Assembly (NCBI RefSeq): GCF_000331535.1
Contig: NZ_AMZN01000037.1
Location: forward strand, 1-64,000
Length of the DNA: 64,000 bases
Source of the DNA: Fulvivirga imtechensis AK7
GTDB taxonomy: Bacteria; Bacteroidota; Bacteroidia; Cytophagales; Cyclobacteriaceae
Direction: 5' to 3'
Shown: in pieces, positions 8,395 to 17,054 of the stretch
Layout of the letters: the number at the start of each line of letters is the position of its first letter
How positions within the stretch are numbered: position 1 is the stretch's first letter
Notes under the pieces: model-generated
Told to the model about the DNA's origin: nothing
The model's input: the letters and a program-made list of their open reading frames with translations, nothing else
Databases searched by the model: none
Made by a program: the position numbers and the translations under genes

Positions 8395-9766
8395 AACCGA
8401 TTTCGAGAGAGAGTGGGAGAGCGCATTTGCCGAGGCCGAAGCAGATGTGTCGCCTGCTGTTTGGAATAACATCGATCAGGCTATGGGTGATGGGGCAAGC
8501 TATAAAAGACGGTTGCTGGTGCTTACACTGCTGGCTGCGGCATCAGTGGCATTTGCCCTTTCTGTAGCAGGAGTGGGGGTATACAGAATGTATTTGAATA
8601 ACGATGCAACCCATGTGAAGCAGGTGGCCAGCGCCGAAACTGAAAAGAACCAAGTAGAAACAGCACCGGGTAAGGAGAATATGGTAGCATCAGATGAAGA
8701 TAATCACCGGCAGTATGCAGACGCAACTGAAAAGTTACAGGCTCCTTCGGATAATAGATATTCTTCTGCCAATGATCATAAAAAAGACGTGTCTCCGGCA
8801 CCTGGTATGTCATCACCTGATCTGTTGGCTAATGGGATAACGGGAGGTGAGGAAGAAAATGGAACACAAAAAATGGGAAGTGTGAACGGGGGTGTTGTAG
8901 TAACCTCTGAGGCAGACAAAGGGACATCGGGATCAGAGCCTCAGCCTGTGGACCGGAGATTTGCATTTTTAGAAACGTCACCCATTCAGCTTGCTGAGTT
9001 GCGTATGGTACCCTGGTATGGGTATATCTCTACAAAAAAGACTAGTAACGCTAAAAAATTGTGGGCGGGTATTGGTTTTTCAGCGGGGCGTCTTGACCCA
9101 AATACATCTTCGTCTGCTGCAGGCAACAGGGAATTTTTGCAGACTTTTGATGGGGTATCGGCAGAAAGAAGCCCATCGTTTTTAAATGAAAGAGAAGGCC
9201 AGGCAATAAATATGGGGGTTAACATGGGGGTTCAGGTTTTTGAAAAATGGGTACTGCAAAGCGGTATAACATACATCCAGCAGCAAACTACCAGCACATC
9301 AAATGTTGCAGTGAATAATGCGGGGTCTACGGCCAAAACGTTAAGTAATCATTTGGAGATCAAAGACGAAGACAGATTAGTTTTCACAGCTCCGTACGAT
9401 GTTAATAATACTTATGAACTTATCTCTATACCTGTGCAGGCCGGATATATTGTGCTGGACCGTGATATTCAAATTACACTTTTGGGTGGTGTTGCCAACA
9501 GTATCCTGTTAAAAAGCGAAGTCAGTGACGAGTCCGGTAATTTTGAAGGGGTAACTATTCCTGCAGGTGACAGATCACGTTACAATACTTATCAGTTGAG
9601 CGCTATTGTGAGCTCCGAAGTCAGTTATCTGGTGAGTACGCACTATCAACTTGCTTTAATACCTCAAATTAGGCAATCGGTAAACTCTGTTACCAAGTCC
9701 GAGGCGGGCTATTTAAGTCGCCCGACAGTATTGGAAATTGGGTTCAGGTTTAAATACATTTTCTAA
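8378..9766 (+). CDS. Anti-sigma-like N-terminus fused to outer-membrane-type beta-barrel domain
   Basis: I choose ATG 8378 (462 residues). The longer frame from 8276 only reads through the sigma gene. Residues 1-43 are acidic and contain WNNIDQAMGD, like anti-sigma N-termini. Residues ~44-69 form one transmembrane helix (RRLLVLTLLAAASVAFALSVAGVGVY). Residues ~70-200 are a low-complexity, Ser/Glu/Lys-rich linker. The C-terminal ~250 residues alternate polar and hydrophobic and end in LEIGFRFKYIF, typical of a PorT/OmpA-like beta-barrel with a terminal aromatic. An inner-membrane helix plus a barrel-like domain suggests a protein that spans or senses the envelope. The anti-sigma role is inferred from position. 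Confidence 0.8.
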   Translation: MEMQDRTDFEREWESAFAEAEADVSPAVWNNIDQAMGDGASYKRRLLVLTLLAAASVAFALSVAGVGVYRMYLNNDATHVKQVASAETEKNQVETAPGKENMVASDEDNHRQYADATEKLQAPSDNRYSSANDHKKDVSPAPGMSSPDLLANGITGGEEENGTQKMGSVNGGVVVTSEADKGTSGSEPQPVDRRFAFLETSPIQLAELRMVPWYGYISTKKTSNAKKLWAGIGFSAGRLDPNTSSSAAGNREFLQTFDGVSAERSPSFLNEREGQAINMGVNMGVQVFEKWVLQSGITYIQQQTTSTSNVAVNNAGSTAKTLSNHLEIKDEDRLVFTAPYDVNNTYELISIPVQAGYIVLDRDIQITLLGGVANSILLKSEVSDESGNFEGVTIPAGDRSRYNTYQLSAIVSSEVSYLVSTHYQLALIPQIRQSVNSVTKSEAGYLSRPTVLEIGFRFKYIF

Positions 9767-9870
9767 AAGTTGACTCTTTTTCCAACCCCTGTTGTCCAAA
9801 GCGTGTCTTTTAGGTGTAGTTAAAGTTTACACCAATGAAATGAGCATAAACCTATGGCTATCCCGGAGGC

Positions 9871-9908
9871 CCCGATAATCGATTATAATCGATTATAATC
9901 GATTCGGG
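9871..9908. repeat. Three tandem 10-bp units (ATAATCGATT) flanked by CCCG/CGGG
   Basis: Units at 9875-9884, 9885-9894 and 9895-9904 are identical. The block is bracketed by CCCG and CGGG and is nearly self-complementary as a whole, so it can form a long AT-rich cruciform or hairpin. It lies between the anti-sigma/barrel gene and the LVIVD gene. It could be a terminator stem or protein-binding site; no function is shown. Just downstream (9925-9960) is a word repeat of the GGCAGTAGGCAAAAAG type. Confidence 0.7.
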
Positions 9909-10040
9909 ACAGGCTTGGATGAATAATTGGTAGTTGGCAAAAAGGCAGTAGGCAAAAAGAGTGTTACTAATAGTCGAGTGACTTCAATGAAGCACTTCGA
10001 TCTTTGAACTATCTCATACTCAATACTAAAATATAGACAT

Positions 10041-11360
10041 ATGAAAAGTATAAGCCCCGGTAGAAAGTCATCCGGAGTGAATCGGTCGTTGACCATACTA
10101 CTCCTGATCATGGCATTAGTTTCCTGCCTCTTAGTAGGATGCACTGATAAGTGCAATGTAAAAAATACATACACCTACTTTGAGCCGGTATATACTCCTT
10201 TAGCTGAAATTAGAGCTGCTGTGACAACCCTGCCGGCTCAGGAGATCAGTCAGGCGGGTAAAATGTTTTATAATAATGGGTTTTTATTTATCAATGAACC
10301 TAACCAGGGGGTACATGTGATTGACAACAGAGACCCTTCTCAGCCACAAAATATAACTTTTATCAATATTCCGGGTGCTTTTGATCTGGCAGTAAAAGGG
10401 CACATACTTTTTTCTGACAGCTATGTTGATCTTGTGGCAATAGATATCACCGATGTCCATAATGCAAAAGAGGTAGGCAGGTTAAAGGATCTGTTCGCCA
10501 GTTATAATTCCTATGGTTTTTATGCCACGGCTGAACTGGGCGTAGTTACAGGTTGGAAAGAGGTGGAGCAGGTCAACTTGTATGAGTCCGATTGTGAGGC
10601 GTCTTCTGATTGGCACCTGTATGAAACCGGTATAGCGGTAGATAATAACATGCGGTTTGAAGCTAATCTGGCGGTGTCACCGGGTGCTTCAGGCATTGGC
10701 GGGTCTATGGCTCGTTTTGCATTGGGGCAAGGTCATCTATATGCCATTGATGCCACGGATCTCTATCCTATAGATGTAAGCAATGCTACGGATATGCATC
10801 CGACAGAAAAGGTACTTGTAGACTGGGGTATTGAAACGCTCTTCCCCATAGGCGATAAGCTGTTTATTGGGGCTCAAAATGGTATGTTCATCATGGATAT
10901 TTCCGATCCTCTGCACCCGGTACAGGTATCGAACTACCGCCACGTAACCAGTTGCGACCCCGTAGTTGTAGATGGCAATTATGCCTATGTAACGTTGCGA
11001 AGTGGTACTGAATGTCAGGGATTTACTAATCAGCTTGAGGTTATTGATATATCGGATATTAGTAGCCCCCAGCTACTGCACGTATATGAAATGTATAATC
11101 CGCATGGCTTGGGTAAGGATGGCGATGTGCTGTTTATATGTGATGGCACTGAAGGTCTCAAGATATATAATGCTGCTCGGGTAGATGCAATAGCCCAAAA
11201 TTTACTGGCACACTACAAAAATATCAGAGCTTTTGATGTTATACCTTTTAACAATGTGGCCATGATGATTGGTGATGACGGACTGTACCAGTATGACTAC
11301 TCTGATATTAGCAATATTAAATTTCTGAGCCATATCAAAATATCTACGGATGCAGACTAA
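10041..11360 (+). CDS. LVIVD-repeat lipoprotein
   Basis: 439 residues. The N-terminus is charged, then hydrophobic (LTILLLIMALVSCLLVGC), with a lipobox at LVGC (Cys34), so it is a predicted lipoprotein. The body contains repeats of the LVIVD/beta-propeller type: GVHVIDNRDPSQPQNI, LVAIDITDVHNAKEVGRL, GMFIMDISDPLHPVQVSNY, LEVIDISDISSPQLLHVYE. These usually form a surface-exposed propeller; a ligand cannot be assigned. The 3' end overlaps the next gene by 11 bp, so the two are coupled. Confidence 0.85.
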   Translation: MKSISPGRKSSGVNRSLTILLLIMALVSCLLVGCTDKCNVKNTYTYFEPVYTPLAEIRAAVTTLPAQEISQAGKMFYNNGFLFINEPNQGVHVIDNRDPSQPQNITFINIPGAFDLAVKGHILFSDSYVDLVAIDITDVHNAKEVGRLKDLFASYNSYGFYATAELGVVTGWKEVEQVNLYESDCEASSDWHLYETGIAVDNNMRFEANLAVSPGASGIGGSMARFALGQGHLYAIDATDLYPIDVSNATDMHPTEKVLVDWGIETLFPIGDKLFIGAQNGMFIMDISDPLHPVQVSNYRHVTSCDPVVVDGNYAYVTLRSGTECQGFTNQLEVIDISDISSPQLLHVYEMYNPHGLGKDGDVLFICDGTEGLKIYNAARVDAIAQNLLAHYKNIRAFDVIPFNNVAMMIGDDGLYQYDYSDISNIKFLSHIKISTDAD

Positions 11361-12114
11361 GAAACTCTTTCTGGCCGGGCTCTTACTGTTGTGGCAATTA
11401 TATGCTTTTTCCCAAAATGACAAGGTATTCCTTAAAAATGGCAGTCTCCTGTACGGACAGGTGGTGTCTGCCACCCCGGATACAACCCTTTTTCGCACCG
11501 ACAATAGCCTGTTTCGGATCAATAATTTAGAGGTCAACCATATCAAGCTCAACAGACGGAACAGAGCGGCTGTTGTTCCTCATGTGCTGGATGTTATTAA
11601 TAAAAATGATTATGAGCGTGGGCTGAAGATAGGTTTTGAAGGAGGGGTATTGGTTGGTGGAGATGGGGTTAATCAGTCTCATCCTCAGGTGACTTTTTCA
11701 GTCCTGACGTATTATAAGCTTGAACCATGGGCACAATTGGGCGTGAATATTGGTTTTGAAAACTATTTTCGTTTTAGGTGTGTGCCTTTTTTGGTATATT
11801 ATAAAACCGATCTTGACCGAAAGGATGGTGGAGCATTTGTGTATGCAGCTTTTGGCTACGGAAAACCGTGGCAACGGAGGGAGTCAGAACGCGACTATGA
11901 AAAATTAAGCGGGGGAGTAGCCCTCAAACTGGGTGCCGGACATACTTTTAATATTGGAATTTGGCCCATGGAACTGTCACTGGCATATAGTTTGCAAAAA
12001 GTAAGGGAAGTATACCCTGAGCGAAGTACGTGGGGAATTTGGGGTGGAGAAGTACAAACAATATTATCGAGATCGATGAACAGAATGTTGTTTAAACTCG
12101 GAATTTATATTTAA
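11350..12114 (+). CDS. Hypothetical outer-membrane beta-barrel protein
   Basis: 254 residues with a clear signal peptide (MQTKKLFLAGLLLLWQLYAFSQ). A short N-terminal segment (VFLKNGSLLYGQVVSATPDTTLFRTDNSLFRI) resembles the small beta domain that precedes many Bacteroidota outer-membrane proteins. Alternating-strand sequence follows, ending MLFKLGIYI, consistent with a small barrel. It starts inside the last codons of the LVIVD lipoprotein gene, so the products may work together, for example as an outer-membrane barrel and its surface lipoprotein. Specific function unknown. Confidence 0.7.
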   Translation: MQTKKLFLAGLLLLWQLYAFSQNDKVFLKNGSLLYGQVVSATPDTTLFRTDNSLFRINNLEVNHIKLNRRNRAAVVPHVLDVINKNDYERGLKIGFEGGVLVGGDGVNQSHPQVTFSVLTYYKLEPWAQLGVNIGFENYFRFRCVPFLVYYKTDLDRKDGGAFVYAAFGYGKPWQRRESERDYEKLSGGVALKLGAGHTFNIGIWPMELSLAYSLQKVREVYPERSTWGIWGGEVQTILSRSMNRMLFKLGIYI

Positions 12115-12242
12115 ATAATCTTAGAAATCTCCTAAATAAATGTTTAAGTTTGTGCCGTTTTTAAAAATATAATGAAAAAGAGAGTTACCTTTTGAGCGTA
12201 ACCCTCATTAATATGTAATCTATTAACATTCACTTAATTTTT

Positions 12243-12332
12243 ATGAAGATTTACGAACTACAATTAAGGAAGATGATTTTGAGATATGCTGTTGCTGTAG
12301 TAGTTACTTTGATCATAATGATATTAATATAG
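12243..12332 (+). CDS. Possible 29-residue single-span membrane peptide
   Basis: An ATG frame encodes MKIYELQLRKM followed by a continuous hydrophobic stretch (ILRYAVAVVVTLIIMILI) and TAG. A charged N-terminus plus one membrane helix is the pattern of small membrane proteins. It lies just before a terminator-like hairpin in an otherwise gene-free 299-bp spacer. No homology can be claimed and a chance frame in AT-rich DNA is possible. Confidence 0.25.
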   Translation: MKIYELQLRKMILRYAVAVVVTLIIMILI

Positions 12333-12352
12333 TCATTACCGATTAATTGACT

Positions 12353-12393
12353 AAGTGCGGCAGCATATTTTTTGCGCACTTTTAGTTTTTTTT
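12353..12393 (+). terminator. Rho-independent terminator-like hairpin
   Basis: AAGTGCG (12353-12359) pairs with CGCACTT (12375-12381), with a 15-nt loop, followed by TTAG and a run of eight T. The orientation fits the end of the transcript carrying the LVIVD and barrel genes. Confidence 0.6.
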
Positions 12394-12413
12394 AAGAAAT
12401 TTTGGTTGGTCCT

Positions 12414-14336
12414 CTAACTATTCTCTAACTGATCTATTTCTTCGGCTTTTGCTTCCCATTGTTGGTTGAGGCTGTCTAGTTGAGTTTTGAGATGTTCATA
12501 CTTATCATTTGCTTTAAAAAGCTTATCAGGGTCGCCAAAGACTGCAGGGTCAGCCATTTCCTCTTCCGCAAGAGCTATTTCATTCTCTAATGCCGTTATA
12601 CGCTCTTCAATTTTGGTTAGGTCCCTCTGATGACTTTGTAAAAGCTTATCATTGCCGTTGTCAGAGGTTTTCTGAGGCTTGGGTTTGTTTACCTTCTTCT
12701 CTTTCGATTGTTTTGAAAGATCGTTATTGTTTTGCCCCTCAGGGTTCTTGCTTTTCCAATAGATATATTCCTCATAGGTTCCGGGATATTCTTTTATCTG
12801 ATGGTTTTCTATATACCATATCTTATTGGCTACTTTAGAGATGAAGTGGCGATTGTGAGATACAGTAATGAATGCACCCTTAAATTGTTGCAATGCCTGG
12901 GCTAATATATTTTCAGATTGGAAATCGAGGTGGTTGGTAGGCTCATCAAGCAACAAGAAATTTGATTCTGAAATAAGCGTCTTCGCCAGCGCTACTCGTG
13001 ACTTTTCACCTCCTGAGAGTACTTTTATTTTTTTGAATACATCATCCGAGCTAAAGAGGAAGCACCCTAACACTTGTCTGAGTTCTAATTCTGTTTTATT
13101 GGCGCCCGCTTGTTTGAGTTCATCTAATATTTCATTGTCAACATTTAGCGCTTCGAGCTGGTGCTGTGCATAAAACCCTTTGATTACATTATAACCTTCC
13201 TCTCTTTTTCCCTCAATGGGCTCAGTGCCAGCTATAATTCTGAGCAGGGTGGATTTACCTTTACCATTGGCGCCTATCAGCGCTATTTTATCACCCCTTT
13301 CTATGTTTGCTGACGTGTCTTTTAATATTTTAAGGTCTCCGTATGACTTACTTACATGTTCCAGGCGGATGACGTGCCGGCCGGATTTCTGTTTGAAGTT
13401 GAATTTGAAATTTACAGTGGCAGTTCCGTCTATTACGTCTTCAACCACATCCATTCTTTCCAATGCTTTTACACGCGATTGCACCTGCCGGGCTTTAGTT
13501 GCTTTGGCACGGAATTTTTCGATAAACCGCTCAGTCTGTTTTATCTTTTGCTGTTGGTTTTCAAATGCATTTTTTTGAATTTCCGCCCGTTGCTCCTTTT
13601 CCTGTAGAAAATAGTCATAATTACCTTCATAAGTTACCAGTTGCTGGTTGGCAACTTCTACAATCTTTGATACGGTATTGTTGAGAAACTGCCTGTCGTG
13701 GGAAACAACAATCACAGCTCCTTCATATCCTCTAAGGTAATTTTCTACCCATTCGATAGAGGGTAGGTCCAGGTGGTTGGTGGGCTCATCCAGCATCAAA
13801 AGTGATGGTTTTTCCAACAACAGTTTGGCGAGCATTACCCGCATACGCCACCCTCCCGAAAATTCCTTTAATGGCCTTTGAAGGTCTGGCGTGGAAAAGC
13901 CAATCCCCTCCAGTATTTCCTCGGCTTTGGCTTGCATAGTGTAGCCTTCCAAACGCTCGAACTTCTCCTGAAGCTTAGTAAGCTTTTCGACAAGGTCATC
14001 CGAATAGTCAGTTTCCAGCTTCTTAAGTATTTTATCTATTGCCTTCTGCGTTTCAACAGCTTCACCAAAGGCCTGCATGGCTACAGAGAGAATGCTGTCT
14101 TCAGATTGATAGGATAAGAGATCCTGATTGAGAAAACCTATTGTGCAGTCATTGCTTTTGCTGATCTCACCTTTGTCTTGCTTATAATCACCGTTTATGA
14201 GCTTTAACAATGTGGATTTGCCGGTGCCATTGAGGCCAATAAGCCCAATTTTATCTTTAGGTTTAATATGTAGCGAGGCATCTTCATAGAGAGGCCTGCC
14301 CCCGATGTAGTAAGAAAGATTGGTGATTGATAACAT
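12414..14336 (-). CDS. ABC-F family ATP-binding protein
   Basis: 640 residues with two ABC domains and no membrane segments. Walker A motifs are GLNGTGKST (~35-43) and GANGKGKST. The signature motifs are FSGGWRMR and LSGGEKSR, each followed by LLMLDEPTNHLD or LLLDEPTNHLD. The interdomain linker is long and charged (EKEQRAEIQKNAFENQQQKIKQ...), as in ABC-F proteins. The C-terminus is a coiled coil (residues ~565-640), as in Uup/YheS types. ABC-F proteins bind the ribosomal E site and act in translation or antibiotic protection. This looks like a housekeeping member; no resistance role can be inferred. Confidence 0.93.
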   Translation of the reverse strand: MLSITNLSYYIGGRPLYEDASLHIKPKDKIGLIGLNGTGKSTLLKLINGDYKQDKGEISKSNDCTIGFLNQDLLSYQSEDSILSVAMQAFGEAVETQKAIDKILKKLETDYSDDLVEKLTKLQEKFERLEGYTMQAKAEEILEGIGFSTPDLQRPLKEFSGGWRMRVMLAKLLLEKPSLLMLDEPTNHLDLPSIEWVENYLRGYEGAVIVVSHDRQFLNNTVSKIVEVANQQLVTYEGNYDYFLQEKEQRAEIQKNAFENQQQKIKQTERFIEKFRAKATKARQVQSRVKALERMDVVEDVIDGTATVNFKFNFKQKSGRHVIRLEHVSKSYGDLKILKDTSANIERGDKIALIGANGKGKSTLLRIIAGTEPIEGKREEGYNVIKGFYAQHQLEALNVDNEILDELKQAGANKTELELRQVLGCFLFSSDDVFKKIKVLSGGEKSRVALAKTLISESNFLLLDEPTNHLDFQSENILAQALQQFKGAFITVSHNRHFISKVANKIWYIENHQIKEYPGTYEEYIYWKSKNPEGQNNNDLSKQSKEKKVNKPKPQKTSDNGNDKLLQSHQRDLTKIEERITALENEIALAEEEMADPAVFGDPDKLFKANDKYEHLKTQLDSLNQQWEAKAEEIDQLENS

Positions 14337-14341
14337 GGCTG

Positions 14342-14349
14342 CAAATTTA
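14342..14349 (-). promoter_or_regulatory. Candidate -7 box TAAATTTG of the ABC-F gene
   Basis: Read on the minus strand, TAAATTTG ends 5 nt before the ATG at 14336 and matches TAnnTTTG. The nearest upstream TTG is at 24-nt rather than ~19-nt spacing, so confidence is modest. Confidence 0.3.
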
Positions 14350-14437
14350 CCTGTTGTATTAGTATTAAAAAATCAAAACGATTTATACTTTGGCAATACG
14401 ATTCAAAAAGTGTAATTTTTGATAAAACCTGATTACA

Positions 14438-15760
14438 ATGAAAAATATGATACTTAGTGTCTGTAAGAAAACGCCAATGCCTGCTTTACGCTTGCCCAAA
14501 AAATGCTCTGCCACAGGGGACTCCACTTTTTGGGGCTTTATCGCGCTCTTTGGCGGGAACGGTTTCTTAAAGCTACTTAGAGTTTTCTTACAAGCACCAC
14601 TTATATATATGTTTGTCATGTTGTTTGGCATTGCCTGTAGTTCACCGGAAACAACCGGGAAGAACAATTCAGATAATACAAAAGAAGCAGAAAACGTTCC
14701 TGACAGTTCAAGTTATTCTAAATACCCCATTGATGGGATAAGCTTGCCACATGGTTTTAAAATCGATGTATTTGCGGAAGTTGATAATGCCCGTTCATTG
14801 GCTATGAGCCCCGCTGGAGTTATCTATGTTGGTAACAGGTCGGGAGATAAGGTGTATGCGGTAAGAGATAACAACGGAGACTGGAAGGCCGATGAAAAAT
14901 ACATACTGGCCTCCGGACTTGAGATGCCGAATGGAGTGGCATTTAAAGAAGGGGACCTTTATGTAGCAGAAGTCAGTCGCATCCTCAGGTTTAACGATAT
15001 AGAGGCGAATCTGGCCAATCCGTTAAAGCCGGATGTAGTGTATGACAAGTATCCCAAGGAGCACCATCATGGCTGGAAATATATTGCTTTTGGGCCAGAC
15101 GGGATGTTGTATGTTCCTGTAGGTGCGCCTTGCAACATTTGCGAAAGTAAGAAACCCATATATGCCTCTATTACTCGTATCAAACCTGATGGAACGGGCA
15201 TGGAAATTTATGCAGAAGGGGTGAGGAATACAGTAGGTTTCGATTGGCATCCTGAAACCAAAACTTTGTGGTTTACCGACAATGGGCGTGACATGTTGGG
15301 AGATAATATACCTCCTTGCGAACTGAACAGGGCGCCGGAAAAAGGACTACACTTTGGCTATCCGTATTGCCATGGCAACGATATTGGCGATCCGGAATTC
15401 GGAGAAAAGCGGCCATGCAGTGAGTTTAAAAAGCCTGCATGGAATTTTGCAGCTCATACCGCTCCATTAGGGATGAAATTTTATACAGGTGATATGTTTC
15501 CAAGTGATTATAAAGGAGATATAATAGTAGCGCAGCATGGTTCGTGGAACAGGTCATCAAAAATTGGCTACAGGCTAATGCGCGTAAAGGTGAATAATGA
15601 GCGAGCAACTGAGGCAGAAGTGTTTGCGGATGGATGGTTGAATGACCAGGAGCAGGAGGCGTGGGGCAGGCCTGTGGATGTGTTACAGATGCCAGATGGT
15701 TCATTGTTAGTTTCTGATGATAAAGCGGGGTTGATTTATAGAATTTCATATGAAGGGTAA
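14438..15760 (+). CDS. PQQ-type sugar/sorbosone dehydrogenase-like lipoprotein with element-derived N-terminal insert
   Basis: 440 residues. From ~residue 85 it is a six-bladed propeller of the PQQ-dependent sugar dehydrogenase family: SLAMSPAGVIYVGNRSGDKVYAVRD, LEMPNGVAFKEGDLYVAEVSRILRF, HHHGWKYIAFGPDGMLYVPVGAPCN, GVRNTVGFDWHPETKTLWFTDNGRD, and a C-terminal WGRPVDVLQMPDGSLLVSDD. A lipobox-like GIAC precedes a Ser/Asn-rich linker, so it is probably exported. Codons 7-55 coincide with a 143-bp dispersed repeat plus a 4-bp flanking repeat (14456-14602, 147 bp). Removing those 49 codons would leave MKNMILIYMFVMLFGIAC, a normal lipoprotein signal. Translation could also start at ATG 14609, giving a very short signal. 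Whether export still works is uncertain. Confidence 0.85.
   Translation: MKNMILSVCKKTPMPALRLPKKCSATGDSTFWGFIALFGGNGFLKLLRVFLQAPLIYMFVMLFGIACSSPETTGKNNSDNTKEAENVPDSSSYSKYPIDGISLPHGFKIDVFAEVDNARSLAMSPAGVIYVGNRSGDKVYAVRDNNGDWKADEKYILASGLEMPNGVAFKEGDLYVAEVSRILRFNDIEANLANPLKPDVVYDKYPKEHHHGWKYIAFGPDGMLYVPVGAPCNICESKKPIYASITRIKPDGTGMEIYAEGVRNTVGFDWHPETKTLWFTDNGRDMLGDNIPPCELNRAPEKGLHFGYPYCHGNDIGDPEFGEKRPCSEFKKPAWNFAAHTAPLGMKFYTGDMFPSDYKGDIIVAQHGSWNRSSKIGYRLMRVKVNNERATEAEVFADGWLNDQEQEAWGRPVDVLQMPDGSLLVSDDKAGLIYRISYEG
14452..14602 (+). mobile_element. MITE-like element copy R1 (143 bp) with 4-bp flanking repeats
   Basis: The left end AGTGTCTGTAAGAAAAC (14456-14472) and right end GTTTTCTTACAAGCACC (14582-14598) are inverted copies. 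ACTT flanks both sides (14452-14455 and 14599-14602), like a target duplication. The interior resembles copies R2 and R3, with shared words such as GCCAATG, CCAAAAA and TTTCTTAAA. It contains no transposase and lies inside the reading frame of the sugar dehydrogenase-like gene. Confidence 0.75.
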
Positions 15761-15981
15761 TGGTAAAGCTGCCCGGCTTTAATGACAGTTATTTATGATT
15801 GTCAAGGTATATGTTTTGCGTGTATGAAGGGATAACCGGTAAAAACACTGCCGAATATTTGAAGAGCAGGTTATTCATTTGGTAGAGTTGGCCGAGGTGC
15901 AGGACTGTTAGTATAGATCACCAGAGAGACATATTGCTTTTTCTGGTTGCCCAGGTGGCATGGTTGTTAGTCGTAGAAAGA
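15761..15981. other. Intergenic region, no feature found
   Basis: A 221-bp spacer between the convergent sugar dehydrogenase and TPR genes. No hairpin terminator, repeat or convincing short gene was seen. A 24-codon frame near 15810-15885 has no support. Confidence 0.4.
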
Positions 15982-16869
15982 TCATTCATTTTTCCTTTTA
16001 TACAAACCATCAAACGCAATTGTCCACGTCTTTCCATCATCTGTCGAGCTTTCCATTAATTGCCGTACGGTGCCATCACCTTGCAGTGTAAAGGTCATGC
16101 GCGAAAGAGATACTTCTCCGTTGCGGTTCTGAAATTTACTCTCCAGTCGAAGCATGCCATTGTCTTTGGCTGTTTCCAGGTAGTTATAAACATCACCTGC
16201 ACTTCCTACCCAATGTTGGTGCCACTTTTTGTCTATCGGATCGTAATAGTTGATACTTTGGCCGGAGTAATTGTGTGAAGTGGAATAGCTCTCGTGAATG
16301 GCACATCCTCCGTTGGCTATAGTTATGGAGTTATCACCAACTTTGCCACCTCTGGCGAACACTTCCCATTCTCCAACCCAAAAGTCCAGATGACGATGAT
16401 CCGTGCTGCTCAGGCAGGGGTAAGCGTTTATCCTGTACTTTTCAAGGGCCTCGGCAAAACCTTTGTCGTTACGAATTGGATCAAATTCCATATCAGATCT
16501 TAGTCGTATATACGCAGAAGCCCCTTTTTCTGCCCCGCTTTTTAATTCTGCTATTGCCTGAGCCCGGTCGCCTTTAAGCAGATATGATTTAGCCCTGTTG
16601 ATGCTCACATTGGAGATGGGAAAGTTGTATTCTTCAGCTTTATTATAAAAGGCGATGGCATCATCATACTTCTTCAGCTTCATATTGCTAAAAGCCAGAT
16701 TGTACCATGCTGTCGAATCAGTAGCATTTGTCCTTAGATATTGCTCAAAGGCAGTCGCTGCTTTTTCCCAATCCCGGTCATTAAAATGTTTATCTGCTGT
16801 CTCTTTGATGTCCTGGGCAAAGAGGCTTATATAAACGGTACTGAGTATTATTATTAGAATATTTTTCAT
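15982..16869 (-). CDS. Secreted TPR protein with C-terminal beta-rich domain (DUF1579-like)
   Basis: 295 residues with a signal peptide (MKNILIIILSTVYISLFAQ). Residues ~25-130 hold two to three tetratricopeptide repeats (WEKAATAFEQYLRTNATDSTAWYNLAFSNMKLKKYDDAIAFYNKAEE). From ~155 the sequence HRHLDFWVGEWEVFARGGKVGDNSI begins a lipocalin-like domain of the type that starts with a xFWxGxWxV motif (DUF1579 or a relative). The combination suggests an exported binding protein; the ligand is unknown. It is alone between convergent and tandem neighbours. Confidence 0.75.
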   Translation of the reverse strand: MKNILIIILSTVYISLFAQDIKETADKHFNDRDWEKAATAFEQYLRTNATDSTAWYNLAFSNMKLKKYDDAIAFYNKAEEYNFPISNVSINRAKSYLLKGDRAQAIAELKSGAEKGASAYIRLRSDMEFDPIRNDKGFAEALEKYRINAYPCLSSTDHRHLDFWVGEWEVFARGGKVGDNSITIANGGCAIHESYSTSHNYSGQSINYYDPIDKKWHQHWVGSAGDVYNYLETAKDNGMLRLESKFQNRNGEVSLSRMTFTLQGDGTVRQLMESSTDDGKTWTIAFDGLYKRKNE

Positions 16870-17054
16870 GCGAGTGCAATTAGTTTAAGATATTGGTAGT
16901 GTGGTCATTGAGACTGGAGAATTCTGTTTTTTGCCGTTCGTATCGCTGCTTTTCCACGCAATACTCAAGATCAAATACTCATGACTCTCTTATTGAGGCT
17001 ATGATAGGACAATAGGAGTGAAAATCGGGCAAATCCGATAATATTTTACCTGAT

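Noticed and set aside
12158-12220. Hairpin GAGAGTTAC/GTAACCCTC as a second terminator
   Set aside because: The stem has an A-C mismatch and no T-run follows. The hairpin at 12353 is a better terminator.
15810-15885. Possible GIY-YIG nuclease remnant
   Set aside because: A 24-codon frame and a neighbouring-frame tail look faintly like a C-terminal fragment, but no diagnostic GIY-YIG residues are present.
15893-15940. tRNA-like stretch
   Set aside because: A TGGCCGAGGTGCAGGA-like string recalls tRNA D-arms, but no acceptor or T-arm complementarity was found.
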